64,000 nt of DNA from Pseudomonadota bacterium. Its GTDB lineage: Bacteria; Pseudomonadota; Alphaproteobacteria; Sphingomonadales; Sphingomonadaceae. The stretch is taken from positions 124,001 through 188,000 of the forward strand of contig JAEWZX010000007.1 in the NCBI GenBank assembly GCA_023394965.1. The letters run 5' to 3'. The translations under genes and the position numbers were made by a program. Positions within the stretch are counted from its first letter, which is position 1, and every line of letters begins with the position of its first letter. Below the pieces are notes generated by a model that was given only the letters and a program-made list of their open reading frames with translations, was not told where the DNA came from and did not search any database. Below are positions 35,329 through 44,672 of this stretch, piece after piece.

Positions 35329-36714
35329 ATGCTTTCAGTGCTCGATATCTTTCGGATCGGGATCGGTCCTTCATCCTCGCATACGGTGGGCCCGATGCGG
35401 ATCGCCCGCACATTCGTGCGGATGCTGGCAAAATCCGGCAGGCTGGAAAAGACGGGCCGGGTTGCGGTGGAGTTGCAGGGCTCGCTCGCCCTCACCGGCA
35501 TTGGTCACGGAACGGTAGATGCGACCATTCTCGGCCTGATGGGCTTTGCGCCCGACAGGACATGCCCGGACGAGGCTGCGGAAGCGCTTGATCGCGTTCG
35601 CAGCGAAAAGAGGATCAGGCTTGGCGGTGGGCCGCAGATTGCCTTCGATCCGGCTGCCGAGATCGATTTGGCGGGACATATCATTCCCGAATTGCACCCC
35701 AACGGCATGAAGCTGACGGCCTTCGATGCGGCCGGGGCGAAACTTTCGGAGCGGACCTATTATTCGACCGGTGGCGGCTTCGTCGCGTCAGAAGCGCAGT
35801 TGAAGCGCAAACCCGAAGGCGACCGGATCAATGCCGGCGCGCCAGTGCCGCACGATTTCGGGTCGGCCGGGGAGCTTCTGGACGCCTGCAAAGCAGCAGA
35901 CCTTTCGATCGCGGATCTCATCCTGACCAACGAGGATTCGTTTCGGCCGCGTGAAAAAACCCTTGCGGGTATCGACCGGATCGCCAGGGCGATGGATCAG
36001 TGCATCGATCGCGGTCTCGGTCAGCGCGGCATATTGCCGGGGGGCCTGAAAGTGGCGCGGCGCGCGCCCGATCTGTGGGACAAGCTTTCGTCAAATCCGC
36101 AATCGAACGAGCGCGAGCAATTGTTTGACTGGCTGAATTGTTACGCGATGGCCGTCAATGAAGAGAACGCGGCAGGCGGGCGTGTGGTGACCGCGCCGAC
36201 CAATGGCGCTGCGGGCATTATTCCCGCGGTCATCCGATTCTACTGCGTTTCAAGCGACGAGACGCCGTGCACGGACAGCCGACGAACCTTCCTCCTCACG
36301 GCAGGGGCCATCGGGCTCTTATATAAACAGCGCGCAAGCATTTCCGGTGCCGAGATGGGCTGCCAGGGCGAAGTCGGCGTCGCCTGTTCGATGGCTGCAG
36401 GCGGTCTGGCTGCTTTATGGGGGGCTTCGCCTGTGCAGGTGGCTTCGGCAGCGGAAATCGGCATGGAGCACAATCTCGGCCTGACCTGCGATCCCGTCGG
36501 CGGCCTGGTGCAGGTGCCATGTATCGAACGCAATGCGATCGGCGCGGTGAAGGCCGTAAACGCAGCGCGTCTTGCGCTTCATCGAACCGGGGCAGAAAGT
36601 CTGGTGTCGCTCGACCAGGTGATCGAAACCATGCGTCAGACAGGTCTCGACATGAGTAACAAATACAAGGAAACGAGTCAGGGCGGGCTCGCGGTCAATG
36701 TGATCGAATGCTGA
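35329..36714 (+). CDS. sdaA: L-serine ammonia-lyase (iron-sulfur, single chain)
   Basis: A 461-residue enzyme that converts L-serine to pyruvate and ammonia in the cytoplasm. The N-terminus MLSVLDIFRIGIGPSSSHTVGP aligns with the known starts of SdaA, fixing ATG 35329 although the frame extends further upstream through the gyrB leader. The [4Fe-4S] Cys set includes the two in GCQGEVGVACSMAAGGL, and EENAAGGRVVTAPTNGAAGI is the diagnostic middle motif. Alpha and beta parts are fused, as in E. coli. A ZIP transporter gene follows with an overlap of its stop. Confidence 0.95.
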   Translation: MLSVLDIFRIGIGPSSSHTVGPMRIARTFVRMLAKSGRLEKTGRVAVELQGSLALTGIGHGTVDATILGLMGFAPDRTCPDEAAEALDRVRSEKRIRLGGGPQIAFDPAAEIDLAGHIIPELHPNGMKLTAFDAAGAKLSERTYYSTGGGFVASEAQLKRKPEGDRINAGAPVPHDFGSAGELLDACKAADLSIADLILTNEDSFRPREKTLAGIDRIARAMDQCIDRGLGQRGILPGGLKVARRAPDLWDKLSSNPQSNEREQLFDWLNCYAMAVNEENAAGGRVVTAPTNGAAGIIPAVIRFYCVSSDETPCTDSRRTFLLTAGAIGLLYKQRASISGAEMGCQGEVGVACSMAAGGLAALWGASPVQVASAAEIGMEHNLGLTCDPVGGLVQVPCIERNAIGAVKAVNAARLALHRTGAESLVSLDQVIETMRQTGLDMSNKYKETSQGGLAVNVIEC

Positions 36715-37412
36715 TGCTGTTTGCCGTGGTGCTGGTGGTGTCGGGCGCTCTAGTCGCCGGTGCTGCATGGGGTATCTACGGCAAGCTGCCGGAAAAGCTC
36801 GAAGGTTTCCTCGTCGCGCTGGCTGGCGGCGCTCTCTTGCTGTCTGTAACAACGGAACTCATTCAGCCCTCGATCGAGAAATCGAGCGTGTTCCACGCCA
36901 TGTTGGGGGTTGGCGCCGGAGCGATCGTCTTCGCTTTGTGCGATTATCTGATCGATGAAAAATGGGGCTCTCAAGGTGGGGGCGGGTTGCTGGCCGCAAT
37001 TACGCTCGATGGCATTCCTGAAAATCTCGCGCTTGGCGTGGCGTTGATCGGGGTTGGCGGGCTGGAGGTCGCCGCGCTGGCCGGTTCGATCCTGCTGTCC
37101 AACCTTCCGGAGGCTGCCGGCGGAGCGCGTGCGATGGCGCAGGACGGCCGCTCCAAAGGCAGGATCATGACGCTCTGGGTCGGCACTGCGGTGCTGCTCT
37201 CGCTCGCTGCCATTATCGGCAATCTCGCGCTGGAGGGCGTAGGTGAGGGCACACTGGCGATTATTCGCTGTTTCGCGGCAGGCGCCGTCGTCGCCAGCCT
37301 CGCGACCGAAGTCTTTCCCAAGGCGTTCCGCGAGGATCACCACTGGGCCGGCATCGCCACGGCGCTCGGCGTCATCCTTGCATTTTCGCTAGGTAGTCTA
37401 TCGGGCGGCTAG
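36708..37412 (+). CDS. ZIP-family metal transporter
   Basis: A 234-residue inner-membrane protein with seven to eight hydrophobic segments. ITLDGIPENLALGVAL is the TM4 signature of ZIP proteins and SNLPEAAGGA is the TM5 one, each supplying metal ligands; the Asp-Gly-Ile-Pro-Glu-Asn form (without the usual His) suggests a distinct metal preference. The His-rich loop common in eukaryotic members is absent. The start at 36708 overlaps sdaA by seven bases; an ATG at 36714 is an equal alternative. Confidence 0.85.
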   Translation: MLMLFAVVLVVSGALVAGAAWGIYGKLPEKLEGFLVALAGGALLLSVTTELIQPSIEKSSVFHAMLGVGAGAIVFALCDYLIDEKWGSQGGGGLLAAITLDGIPENLALGVALIGVGGLEVAALAGSILLSNLPEAAGGARAMAQDGRSKGRIMTLWVGTAVLLSLAAIIGNLALEGVGEGTLAIIRCFAAGAVVASLATEVFPKAFREDHHWAGIATALGVILAFSLGSLSGG

Positions 37413-37443
37413 ACAGGCGTGCGCTCTGCGATAGGGTGGGCGT

Positions 37444-39000
37444 ATGGGAGACATACAGATCGCCGCCAAGCTGGCCGAGCCTTTCGGCAGCTTTCCGCAA
37501 ATCATCGCCGACAATGCAACAGCGTTGGGAAGCAAGCCTGCTCTGAAGGATGACGAGACCTGCCTTACCTGGGCCGAGCTCGGCGACAAGGTGGAGCGGA
37601 TTTCCGCGCAATTGGCTGAAGACGGGTTGGAGCGCGGGCAGTCGGTTGCGATCCTCGGGTATTCTTCGATCCCCTATGCACTTGTTTTTCTCGCGGCTGT
37701 GAGGGCTGGCGGTGTCGCTGCGCCGTTGACCACCAGCGCCAGCCCGGACCAGCTGGCCGGAATGGCGCGGGATTCAGGTGCAAAACACATCTTTATAGAT
37801 CGCGCAAAGCTGGATGAACTGGGCGATGAATACTTCGCCGGCATGACCCGCATCGTGCTCGATGAAGATCTGGACGGATGGATGGCACCGGCAGGCTCCA
37901 GGGCTCCCGCTCTCGATCCGCAGCCTCAAGATCCTTTCAACATTATCTATTCGAGCGGTACCACCGGCATTCCCAAAGGGATCGTACATTCACATCAGAT
38001 GCGCTGGCGCCAGTTCGCAGCGACTGCATCGAGCTGGCTCGAGAACGGATTGCCGGTGCGTACTTTCGCATCGACTCCGCTTTACTCGAACACCACGATG
38101 GTTGCCTTCATGCCGCCGCTGCTCGCTGGTGGAACCGTGCGGGTGACGCGCAAGTTCGATGTGCTGCGCTGGCTCGAACACGCGCAGGCCGACCGGACCA
38201 CTGCGACCATGCTGGTACCGGTGCAATACAGGCGGCTGATGCAGGAGCCCCGGTTCGACGAATTCGACCTTTCATCCCTGCAGCTTAAATATTGCACATC
38301 CGCGCCTTTCCCCGCTGATTTGAAGCGCGAAGTGCTTGATCGCATGCCCGGCGCTCTGGTCGAAATTTATTCCATGACCGAAGGCGGGGTTGTGTGCCTG
38401 CTGGAGGCGCACAAGTTTCCGGACAAGCTCCATACGGTGGGGCGCCCGGCACCGGGCAGCGAGCTGAAGGTCCTCGATGATGAGGATAATCCTGTCGCAC
38501 CGGGCCAGGCTGGCAATCTAGTCGGGCGAAGCCAAACGATGATGTCCGGCTACAAGAATCAGCCAGGCAAGACTCACGAAGGATACTGGACCGATCCCGA
38601 AACCGGAGAGGTCTGGCAGCGGATGGGTGATATCGGGCGCGTGGATGCGGAAGGCTTTGTCGAGCTTGTCGGGCGCGCCAAAGACATGATCATCTCCGGC
38701 GGGTTCAACATCTTCCCCATCGATCTGGAGGATGAGCTGGCCAAGGAGGACGATGTCGTCGAAGCCGCGGTCATCGGTGTGCCCAGCGAACGGTGGGGCG
38801 AAACCCCGGTCGGCTTTGTGATGTTGCGAGATGGTGCGCGCAATTGCGAAGCCATCCGTGAGGCAGTCAATTCCCGGCTCGGGAAGACCCAGCGTCTGGC
38901 GCAACTGCATTCGATTGACGAAATGCCGCGCAGCCACATTGGCAAACTGCTGAAAACCGATTTGCGCGCGGAAGCAGAGCGGCGCGGCCTGCCAGAATAA
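37444..39000 (+). CDS. Class I adenylate-forming enzyme (acyl-CoA/aryl-CoA ligase)
   Basis: A 518-residue ligase. The P-loop signature IIYSSGTTGIPKGIVHSH is at about residue 168, VEIYSMTEGG near 308, GRAKDMIISGGFNIFPIDLE near 410 and the terminal Lys motif RSHIGKLLKTDLR near 504. This full set supports adenylation followed by CoA transfer. The substrate is likely a medium-chain or aromatic acid, which sequence alone does not settle. It follows the ZIP gene by 31 bp. It is only distantly like the other ligase of this window (16355-18049). Confidence 0.88.
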   Translation: MGDIQIAAKLAEPFGSFPQIIADNATALGSKPALKDDETCLTWAELGDKVERISAQLAEDGLERGQSVAILGYSSIPYALVFLAAVRAGGVAAPLTTSASPDQLAGMARDSGAKHIFIDRAKLDELGDEYFAGMTRIVLDEDLDGWMAPAGSRAPALDPQPQDPFNIIYSSGTTGIPKGIVHSHQMRWRQFAATASSWLENGLPVRTFASTPLYSNTTMVAFMPPLLAGGTVRVTRKFDVLRWLEHAQADRTTATMLVPVQYRRLMQEPRFDEFDLSSLQLKYCTSAPFPADLKREVLDRMPGALVEIYSMTEGGVVCLLEAHKFPDKLHTVGRPAPGSELKVLDDEDNPVAPGQAGNLVGRSQTMMSGYKNQPGKTHEGYWTDPETGEVWQRMGDIGRVDAEGFVELVGRAKDMIISGGFNIFPIDLEDELAKEDDVVEAAVIGVPSERWGETPVGFVMLRDGARNCEAIREAVNSRLGKTQRLAQLHSIDEMPRSHIGKLLKTDLRAEAERRGLPE

Positions 39001-39104
39001 GAAATACCACAAGGCACTTGCCCCGGATAAGATTCTTTGAATAATTTAAAGGGAACGGGTCAGCTAAAGGGTCGCGCTCTTTACACTAATCCGAGGGGGA
39101 AAAT

Positions 39105-39974
39105 ATGAAGTATGGGCGTGTTCTTGTAACCGCTGTGATGACCATGGCGCTTTGTGCCTGCGGCAAATCATTCGAAGGACCGGACGAAGGGGACATCTCC
39201 GGTCTGCTCGAAATGGAACTGGATGACGGCATCGAAGCTGAAGACATTGAGATCATTGCTGCGCAGAACATTGGTGACGAAATCGAACCGGTCTATCGCA
39301 CACGAGCCAATCTTGACCTCGTGCTGGAAGAAGATTTTGCCGAACGAGTCGACGAGATAGGTGATCGTCCAGTGGTCAAGGTGGTGGCTGAAAAAGGCAC
39401 CGAATATCCGGCCGTCTTGTTCACCCGGGCCGAGCCGGTCGGGGATGACTGGAACGTGGTCATAGAGAAATTGCAGGTGCGCAATCGCAAAGGGCGGCCT
39501 CTGTCGAGCTATACCGACTATGTTATCGAGGGTTCGGCTGAAGAGAAGCGGGCCATTGAAGACCAGAAACGCGAAGATGCTGAGGAAGAAAAGCGAGCGG
39601 CCGATCGCCTTGCTGCTGCGCGGCGAGGCTTTGTTGGCAACTGGAAGGCCAGCCAACCGCTTAAGCGACGCGGGTCGGTGTATTCGCAGAACGGGCAGCA
39701 GATCGGCGTAAGCTTTGACCTCAAGCCGGGGGAAGACGGCTTTGGCCGTGGTACGGGCCGGGTGTATGATCTCGCCAACCCTGCGACCTTTGCCCAATCC
39801 GATGTTACCTATACCGTGGACGACTCGGGTGATTTCGCGACGGTCACCTTCCTCTCGCGTGCTCGGCATGACGAACTGAGGTTTTACGTCGATGAAGGCA
39901 CCAACTTCAAATTGACCAGCGACGGGAAAGCCGAAATCGGGAACGGTCGCTGGTCGATCGCGATGAAGAGATAA
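39105..39974 (+). CDS. Putative lipoprotein with charged coiled region
   Basis: A 289-residue envelope protein of unknown role. A GAGGGG site precedes the ATG at 39105. The signal MKYGRVLVTAVMTMALCACG ends with an L-C-A-C lipobox, so the mature protein would begin at Cys19 and be lipid-anchored. A highly charged, helix-favouring stretch (EEKRAIEDQKREDAEEEKRA, about 146-165) links an N-terminal acidic domain to a C-terminal beta-rich domain (about 180-289). No catalytic motif was recognised. Confidence 0.78.
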   Translation: MKYGRVLVTAVMTMALCACGKSFEGPDEGDISGLLEMELDDGIEAEDIEIIAAQNIGDEIEPVYRTRANLDLVLEEDFAERVDEIGDRPVVKVVAEKGTEYPAVLFTRAEPVGDDWNVVIEKLQVRNRKGRPLSSYTDYVIEGSAEEKRAIEDQKREDAEEEKRAADRLAAARRGFVGNWKASQPLKRRGSVYSQNGQQIGVSFDLKPGEDGFGRGTGRVYDLANPATFAQSDVTYTVDDSGDFATVTFLSRARHDELRFYVDEGTNFKLTSDGKAEIGNGRWSIAMKR

Positions 39975-40492
39975 GAGAGGGAAAAGCGCGTTTCGAGACG
40001 CGGCGCCGACTTCTTGGGGGGAGGGAGAGGAATGTCGACGGCCGCGTCTCTACTAGCTGCCATATCGCCTCGCGAGTGCGGTGGGTCGAGCCCGGCCGCT
40101 ATAAGCGAGGAAGGCCAGAAGCGCTGCTGATCCAGCATATCGCTTCTGTAACTTGTCCAAGACGGGTCTCTCAGGGGTCACCGTCTGGGTGTGCAATGAG
40201 TAATAATCTTTCACCGCTGTGAACTAAAGTGTGAAAACATGGATGGATGTTGCGCTTCTTGCAACTAACGCCAGCGACTGCGCTGAGACCAAAAATCCCG
40301 TAATTCGGGGAATCAGGATATTGATAAGATATCACAGGATGTTGCAGCGAAGTGTACAGTCGCTTCGCTGAGATTGATATGGGCACCTCGAATCCCAGCC
40401 TTCAGAGCGGATATGGTGATTTCCGGAAGAGAATTTCCGCAGGGTAATCGCCAATGCTGGACAGCAGGTGCAAGCTGCCTTTAACGGACCCC
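39975..40492. other. 518-bp non-coding interval before guaA with hairpins
   Basis: No convincing gene lies here in any frame. Structure is present: an 8-bp perfect stem CAGCGAAG/CTTCGCTG (40345-40352 with 40363-40370), a CCCG/CGGG stem at 40297-40309, and a CGCGT/ACGCG stem at 39987-40002. Read on the minus strand, the second stem is followed by ATTTTT, which would suit a weak terminator for a leftward transcript, but no such gene is seen. The space is unusually long for this compact window and may hold the guaA promoter plus a leader or a small RNA. Confidence 0.5.
40345..40370 (+). other. Perfect 8-bp stem-loop upstream of guaA
   Basis: CAGCGAAG (40345-40352) pairs with CTTCGCTG (40363-40370) over a 10-base loop, about 120 bases before the guaA start. 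No uridine tract follows, so it is not a standard terminator. It may be part of the guaA leader, a regulator site or a small RNA. Confidence 0.45.
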
Positions 40493-42067
40493 ATGCAGCC
40501 AGAGCACCTTCCCGATTCCATCCTCATCGTCGATTTCGGCAGCCAGGTCACCCAGCTCATCGCGCGCCGCGTGCGCGAGGCAGGTGTCTATTCGGAAATC
40601 GCCCCTTTCACCCAGGCGGAAGAGGCTTTTCATCGCTTGCAGCCGAAGGGCATCATCCTGTCCGGCTCTCCCGCCAGTGTGTGCGACGAAGGCAGTCCGC
40701 GCGCGCCACAGGTGCTGTTCGACAGTGGCCTGCCGATTTTGGGCATCTGTTATGGCCAGCAGGTGATGAGCCAGCAGCTCGGCGGCGAAGTGCGTCCGGG
40801 CCATGAGACCGGGGAAGGGGGCGAGTTCGGTCGGGCTTACCTCACCGTCACGGAAGAGTGCGCGCTTTTCGACGGTCTATGGAAGACCGGAGAGCGTCAT
40901 CAGGTCTGGATGAGCCACGGCGACAAGGTCACCAGCTTTGCGCCAGGCTTCAAGATCGTCGCAACCAGCGACGGCGCACCTTTCGCAGTAATCGCCGATG
41001 AAGAACGTAAATATTATGGTACCCAGTTCCACCCGGAAGTCGTTCATACGCCCGACGGCGGCAAGTTGCTTGCCAACTTCGTGCGTCATGTCTGCGGACT
41101 GTCCGGCGACTGGACCATGGCTGAATTCCGCAAGACCAAGATCGAGGAAATTCGTGCCCAGGTAGGGGATGGCAAGGTCATCTGTGGTCTGTCGGGCGGG
41201 GTGGATTCTGCCGTGGCAGCGGTGCTGATCCACGAGGCCATCGGCGATCAGCTGACCTGCGTCTTTGTCGATCACGGCCTGATGCGGATGAACGAGGCCG
41301 GGCAGGTGGTCACCCTGTTCCGCGACCATTACAATATCCCATTGGTCCATGTGAACGCCGAGGACATGTTCCTCGGCGGGCTGGAAGGGCAGACCGACCC
41401 GGAAAAGAAGCGCAAGTTCATCGGCGGGGCATTCATCGATCTGTTCGAAGCCGAAGCCGGGAAAATCGGCGGTGCGGACTTCCTTGCGCAGGGCACGCTG
41501 TATCCGGACGTTATCGAAAGCGTCAGCTTTACCGGCGGTCCCAGCGTCACGATCAAGAGCCATCACAATGTCGGTGGCCTTCCCGAACGCATGAATATGA
41601 AGCTGGTCGAGCCGCTGCGCGAACTGTTCAAGGACGAAGTGCGCGAACTGGGCCGCGAACTGGGCCTGCCCGAGATATTCGTCGGTCGTCATCCCTTCCC
41701 CGGACCGGGACTGGCGATCCGCATTCCAGGCGAAGTGACCAAGGAGCGCTGCGACATCCTGCGCAAGGCGGACGCGATCTATCTCGAAGAAATCCGCAAT
41801 GCGGGCCTTTACGACGCCATCTGGCAGGCTTTTGCGGTGCTGCTTCCGGTCAAGACCGTCGGCGTCATGGGCGATGGGCGTACCTATGACAGCGTGTGCG
41901 GATTGCGCGCCGTCACCAGCACCGATGGCATGACGGCGGATGTCTATCCCTTCGACAGCGCTTTCCTGAGCCGTGTCGCGACGCGCATCATCAACGAAGT
42001 GCAGGGTATCAACCGGGTGGTCTACGATTATACAAGCAAGCCCCCCGGGACCATCGAGTGGGAATGA
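40493..42067 (+). CDS. guaA: GMP synthase (glutamine-hydrolysing)
   Basis: A 524-residue enzyme that aminates XMP to GMP with glutamine as nitrogen source. The glutaminase half begins with ILIVDFGSQVTQLIARRVRE; its nucleophile elbow GICYGQQ holds the catalytic Cys and the later FHPE the His and Glu. The synthetase half has the PP-loop CGLSGGVDSAVAA, and the C-terminus ends with NRVVYDYTSKPPGTIEWE, the conserved GuaA tail. ATG 40493 gives a length equal to E. coli GuaA (525); an ATG 13 codons upstream (40454) is less likely. Confidence 0.97.
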   Translation: MQPEHLPDSILIVDFGSQVTQLIARRVREAGVYSEIAPFTQAEEAFHRLQPKGIILSGSPASVCDEGSPRAPQVLFDSGLPILGICYGQQVMSQQLGGEVRPGHETGEGGEFGRAYLTVTEECALFDGLWKTGERHQVWMSHGDKVTSFAPGFKIVATSDGAPFAVIADEERKYYGTQFHPEVVHTPDGGKLLANFVRHVCGLSGDWTMAEFRKTKIEEIRAQVGDGKVICGLSGGVDSAVAAVLIHEAIGDQLTCVFVDHGLMRMNEAGQVVTLFRDHYNIPLVHVNAEDMFLGGLEGQTDPEKKRKFIGGAFIDLFEAEAGKIGGADFLAQGTLYPDVIESVSFTGGPSVTIKSHHNVGGLPERMNMKLVEPLRELFKDEVRELGRELGLPEIFVGRHPFPGPGLAIRIPGEVTKERCDILRKADAIYLEEIRNAGLYDAIWQAFAVLLPVKTVGVMGDGRTYDSVCGLRAVTSTDGMTADVYPFDSAFLSRVATRIINEVQGINRVVYDYTSKPPGTIEWE

Positions 42068-42068
42068 T

Positions 42069-42773
42069 TTGGAGCTCGCGCTAGGTTCCGATCCGCGCAC
42101 GGCCACCATCCGTCGGCTTCAGGCGCTGCTGGTCCAGCGATTCGGGCGGATCGAGCGGGCGGCGGCGGAATGGCGACAGCCCGAATGGGTGCTGGTGCAG
42201 GGCGTGATCGGGGCGCAGACCAAATCGGAAATTTCGAATGCCGCCACCGATCGCCTGCTGAACCGTTTTTCGAGTTGGGAAACGGTGGCGAGCGCCCCGT
42301 TGGACGAGCTGCAGGCCGAACTGCTTACGCAGACTTACCCCAATGTCGCGGCCGAACGACTGAAAGCGAGCCTGTCCGCTCTGATCGATCTGCGTGGGGC
42401 GGTGGACCTCTCGCACCTTGCCGATATGGGCACTGGCGAAGCGATGGATTGGCTGGAGCAATTGCCCGGCGTCGGCCGCAAGATCGCTGCCGGGGTCATG
42501 AATGCATCGACGCTCGATCGCCGCGCCATAGTTCTCGACGATCATCACAGGCGTATCCTCCAACGGATGGGCCTTGTTCCAAGGAGGGCGAGCACCACCC
42601 GCGCTTTCGATGCGATCATGCCCGCCATGCCCGACGATTGGTCGGGTGCTGACTATGATGAACACCATCTGTTGATGAAGAAGCTCGGCCAGACCTGGTG
42701 CCGCCCCTCGGCGCCAGACTGCAACACCTGTCCCGCGCAGGTGCTGTGCGAAACCGGCCGCGCACAGGGATGA
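42069..42773 (+). CDS. Endonuclease III-like HhH-GPD DNA glycosylase
   Basis: A 234-residue base-excision protein. The only sensible start is TTG 42069, one base after the guaA stop; upstream codons overlap guaA. Helix-hairpin-helix EQLPGVGRKIAAGVM carries the catalytic Lys, and the Asp that follows sits in VLDDHHRRIL (E. coli has VDTH). The C-terminus has the four-Cys [4Fe-4S] loop with exact spacing C-x6-C-x2-C-x5-C (CRPSAPDCNTCPAQVLC). Both catalytic residues are kept, so glycosylase/lyase activity on damaged pyrimidines is likely. Sequence outside the motifs is divergent from standard Nth. Confidence 0.85.
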   Translation: MELALGSDPRTATIRRLQALLVQRFGRIERAAAEWRQPEWVLVQGVIGAQTKSEISNAATDRLLNRFSSWETVASAPLDELQAELLTQTYPNVAAERLKASLSALIDLRGAVDLSHLADMGTGEAMDWLEQLPGVGRKIAAGVMNASTLDRRAIVLDDHHRRILQRMGLVPRRASTTRAFDAIMPAMPDDWSGADYDEHHLLMKKLGQTWCRPSAPDCNTCPAQVLCETGRAQG

Positions 42774-42810
42774 TTGATGCTGCCGCCCTCTTGCGGCACA
42801 AGGGCGGGCA

Positions 42811-44115
42811 ATGAAGCGTTTGGCCTCGATCCTGCTGTGGTCCGCAATCGCGGCAGCTTTTATCGGACCGGGAACGGTCACAGCCGCAGCCAGCGCCGGA
42901 GCAGGTGTCGGTACGGCACTTTTGTGGGCAATTCTGTTTTCAGCCATCGCGACATTCACGGTGCAGGAGTTTGCCGGTCGGTTGACCGTCGCGACCGGTG
43001 AGGATCTCGCGACTATCCTGCGGCGCCGTTACCCCGGCGGCTTCATGCGCATTGCCACGCTTGTGTTGGTGGGCGGTGCCATCCTGCTGGGCTGCGCAGC
43101 TTATGAGGCAGGCAATATCCTTGGCGGCGCGGCCGGAGCGATGCTGGCTGTGCCTTTGCCGAAAGAAGCAACGACGGTCATCCTCGCGGCGGCAGCGGCT
43201 GGGCTGCTGTTTGCCGGCTCGCCGCAGCGGGTGGCACGGGTCATGGCAATCTTCGTGGCGTTGATGGGGGCGGGGTTTCTCACCGTCTCGATATCGCTCG
43301 CACCGCCAGTCGAAGCCCTGCTTGCCGGCTTCTTTCCCGGCACCGGCTTCGGCGACGATCCTGCTGCACTGCTGGGCGTACTGACATTGGTCGGCACCAC
43401 CGTGGTTCCGTATAATCTGTTCCTCGGGGCGGCGTTGGCGCGTGGTCAGAAATTGGGCGAAATGCGTTTGGGTCTGGCTGTTGCGGTTGGTCTCGGGGCA
43501 CTTATCACAGCCGCTATTCTGGTGGTTGGCACATCGCTTGCGGGCGAATTTTCGTTCGATGCCTTGGGCGATGCACTAGCCGAACAATTGGGTGACTGGG
43601 CGCGCACCGGTTTCGGTATCGGCTTGCTCGCGGCAGGCATTTCATCCGCGGTGACAGCACCGCTGGCGGCCGCGTTGACAGCACGAGGGCTATTCGGATC
43701 GGCTGACGATGAAGAATGGCAGGCGTCCGGGTGGCGCTTCCGAATGGTCTGGTTGACCATATTGCTTTTCGGCCTTGGTTTCGGTCTCGCCGACATCAAG
43801 CCGACTCCGGCAATTCTTGCGGCCCAGGCATTCAACGGCGTATTGCTGCCGCTGGTCACCCTCTTCTTGCTGGCTGCAGTCAACGATGCCAAATTTCTGG
43901 GAGATCACGTCAACGGCCGGGCTGCAAACGGATTTGGCCTGCTGGTCGTTGGCATTGCAACCATGCTGGGGCTGACCGCCCTTGTGCGTGCCGCTGGGAC
44001 GACATTCGGTTTCGATTTGCCCGATCCGGGCCTGATGCTGCCCGCTTTCGCCGTGTTCGGCGTATTTGTCGGCCGGGCAATTATCCGCAAATCGACGAGC
44101 GAGGGGCTGACTTAA
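42811..44115 (+). CDS. Nramp-superfamily transporter lacking canonical metal motifs
   Basis: A 434-residue membrane protein with about eleven helices. The Nramp order is kept: FIGPGTVTAAASAGAGVGTALLW in TM1 and GTTVVPYNLFLGAALARG in TM6. The canonical DPGN of TM1 is replaced by AGAG (with a shorter loop after it), and the MPH of TM6 reads VPY, so the ligands that hold Mn2+/Fe2+ in MntH are missing. It belongs to a divergent branch; transport of another ion or small solute is possible. It starts 37 bp after the Nth-like gene and lacks an MntR-type site. Confidence 0.85.
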   Translation: MKRLASILLWSAIAAAFIGPGTVTAAASAGAGVGTALLWAILFSAIATFTVQEFAGRLTVATGEDLATILRRRYPGGFMRIATLVLVGGAILLGCAAYEAGNILGGAAGAMLAVPLPKEATTVILAAAAAGLLFAGSPQRVARVMAIFVALMGAGFLTVSISLAPPVEALLAGFFPGTGFGDDPAALLGVLTLVGTTVVPYNLFLGAALARGQKLGEMRLGLAVAVGLGALITAAILVVGTSLAGEFSFDALGDALAEQLGDWARTGFGIGLLAAGISSAVTAPLAAALTARGLFGSADDEEWQASGWRFRMVWLTILLFGLGFGLADIKPTPAILAAQAFNGVLLPLVTLFLLAAVNDAKFLGDHVNGRAANGFGLLVVGIATMLGLTALVRAAGTTFGFDLPDPGLMLPAFAVFGVFVGRAIIRKSTSEGLT

Positions 44116-44126
44116 GACTGCCCGGA

Positions 44127-44552
44127 TCAGTCTTTGCTTTCGACTTTCGTATAAGGGATGAAATCATCGAGGAAGAGGACGCCCGACAAGAAGCCGTTGA
44201 TACGATCGACCAGTCTGATCTGATCCGTGCGGCACAGGCTAGAGCCACTGAAGCGTTCGATCACTATGATATCACGGTCGTTTATGTCGGCAGGATTGCG
44301 TGTGTAGTTCACCCAGATGGTGTCACCGTCGCGATAGGTCAGCGCGGTACCGTCGATCTGTTGCAAATTACGGCTGCCCAGCGTGCGGATGCAGTTTTGC
44401 GGCTTGCCCGCGGTCCGACCGTCGAGCAGCTTCGCCAGCTTCTGCTCACCCTTTGTCATCTCGGCGGTTTCCGGCGAAGCCGTATCCTGCGCCAGCAAGG
44501 GCGTGGCAAGCAGGCCGAGCGAGGCAGTGGCGATGGCAATCGACTTTAACAT
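44127..44552 (-). CDS. Exported protein of unknown function
   Basis: A 141-residue protein with a clear Sec signal (KSIAIATASLGLLATPLLAQD), cleavage expected after LLAQ or LLA. The mature 120 residues have two Cys (QNCIRTL and SLCRTDQ), which may form a disulfide in the periplasm, and a mixed alpha/beta make-up. No domain was recognised. Its 3' end is 11 bp from the end of the convergent Nramp-like gene. Confidence 0.75.
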   Translation of the reverse strand: MLKSIAIATASLGLLATPLLAQDTASPETAEMTKGEQKLAKLLDGRTAGKPQNCIRTLGSRNLQQIDGTALTYRDGDTIWVNYTRNPADINDRDIIVIERFSGSSLCRTDQIRLVDRINGFLSGVLFLDDFIPYTKVESKD

Positions 44553-44672
44553 GGCGATTCTCCCGAATGAGCTGGCAGATAGTGTATCATATCCGATGAA
44601 CCGCCCCTGAGTGAGGCCGTTCCTGAAAGAGACGGAGCCGAGCGCCGCTTCCCTTGGTCCCAGTGGCGCAGC

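Noticed and set aside
40085..40110. tRNA-like T-arm (GGTCGAGCCC)
   Set aside because: No matching acceptor, D or anticodon arms around it.
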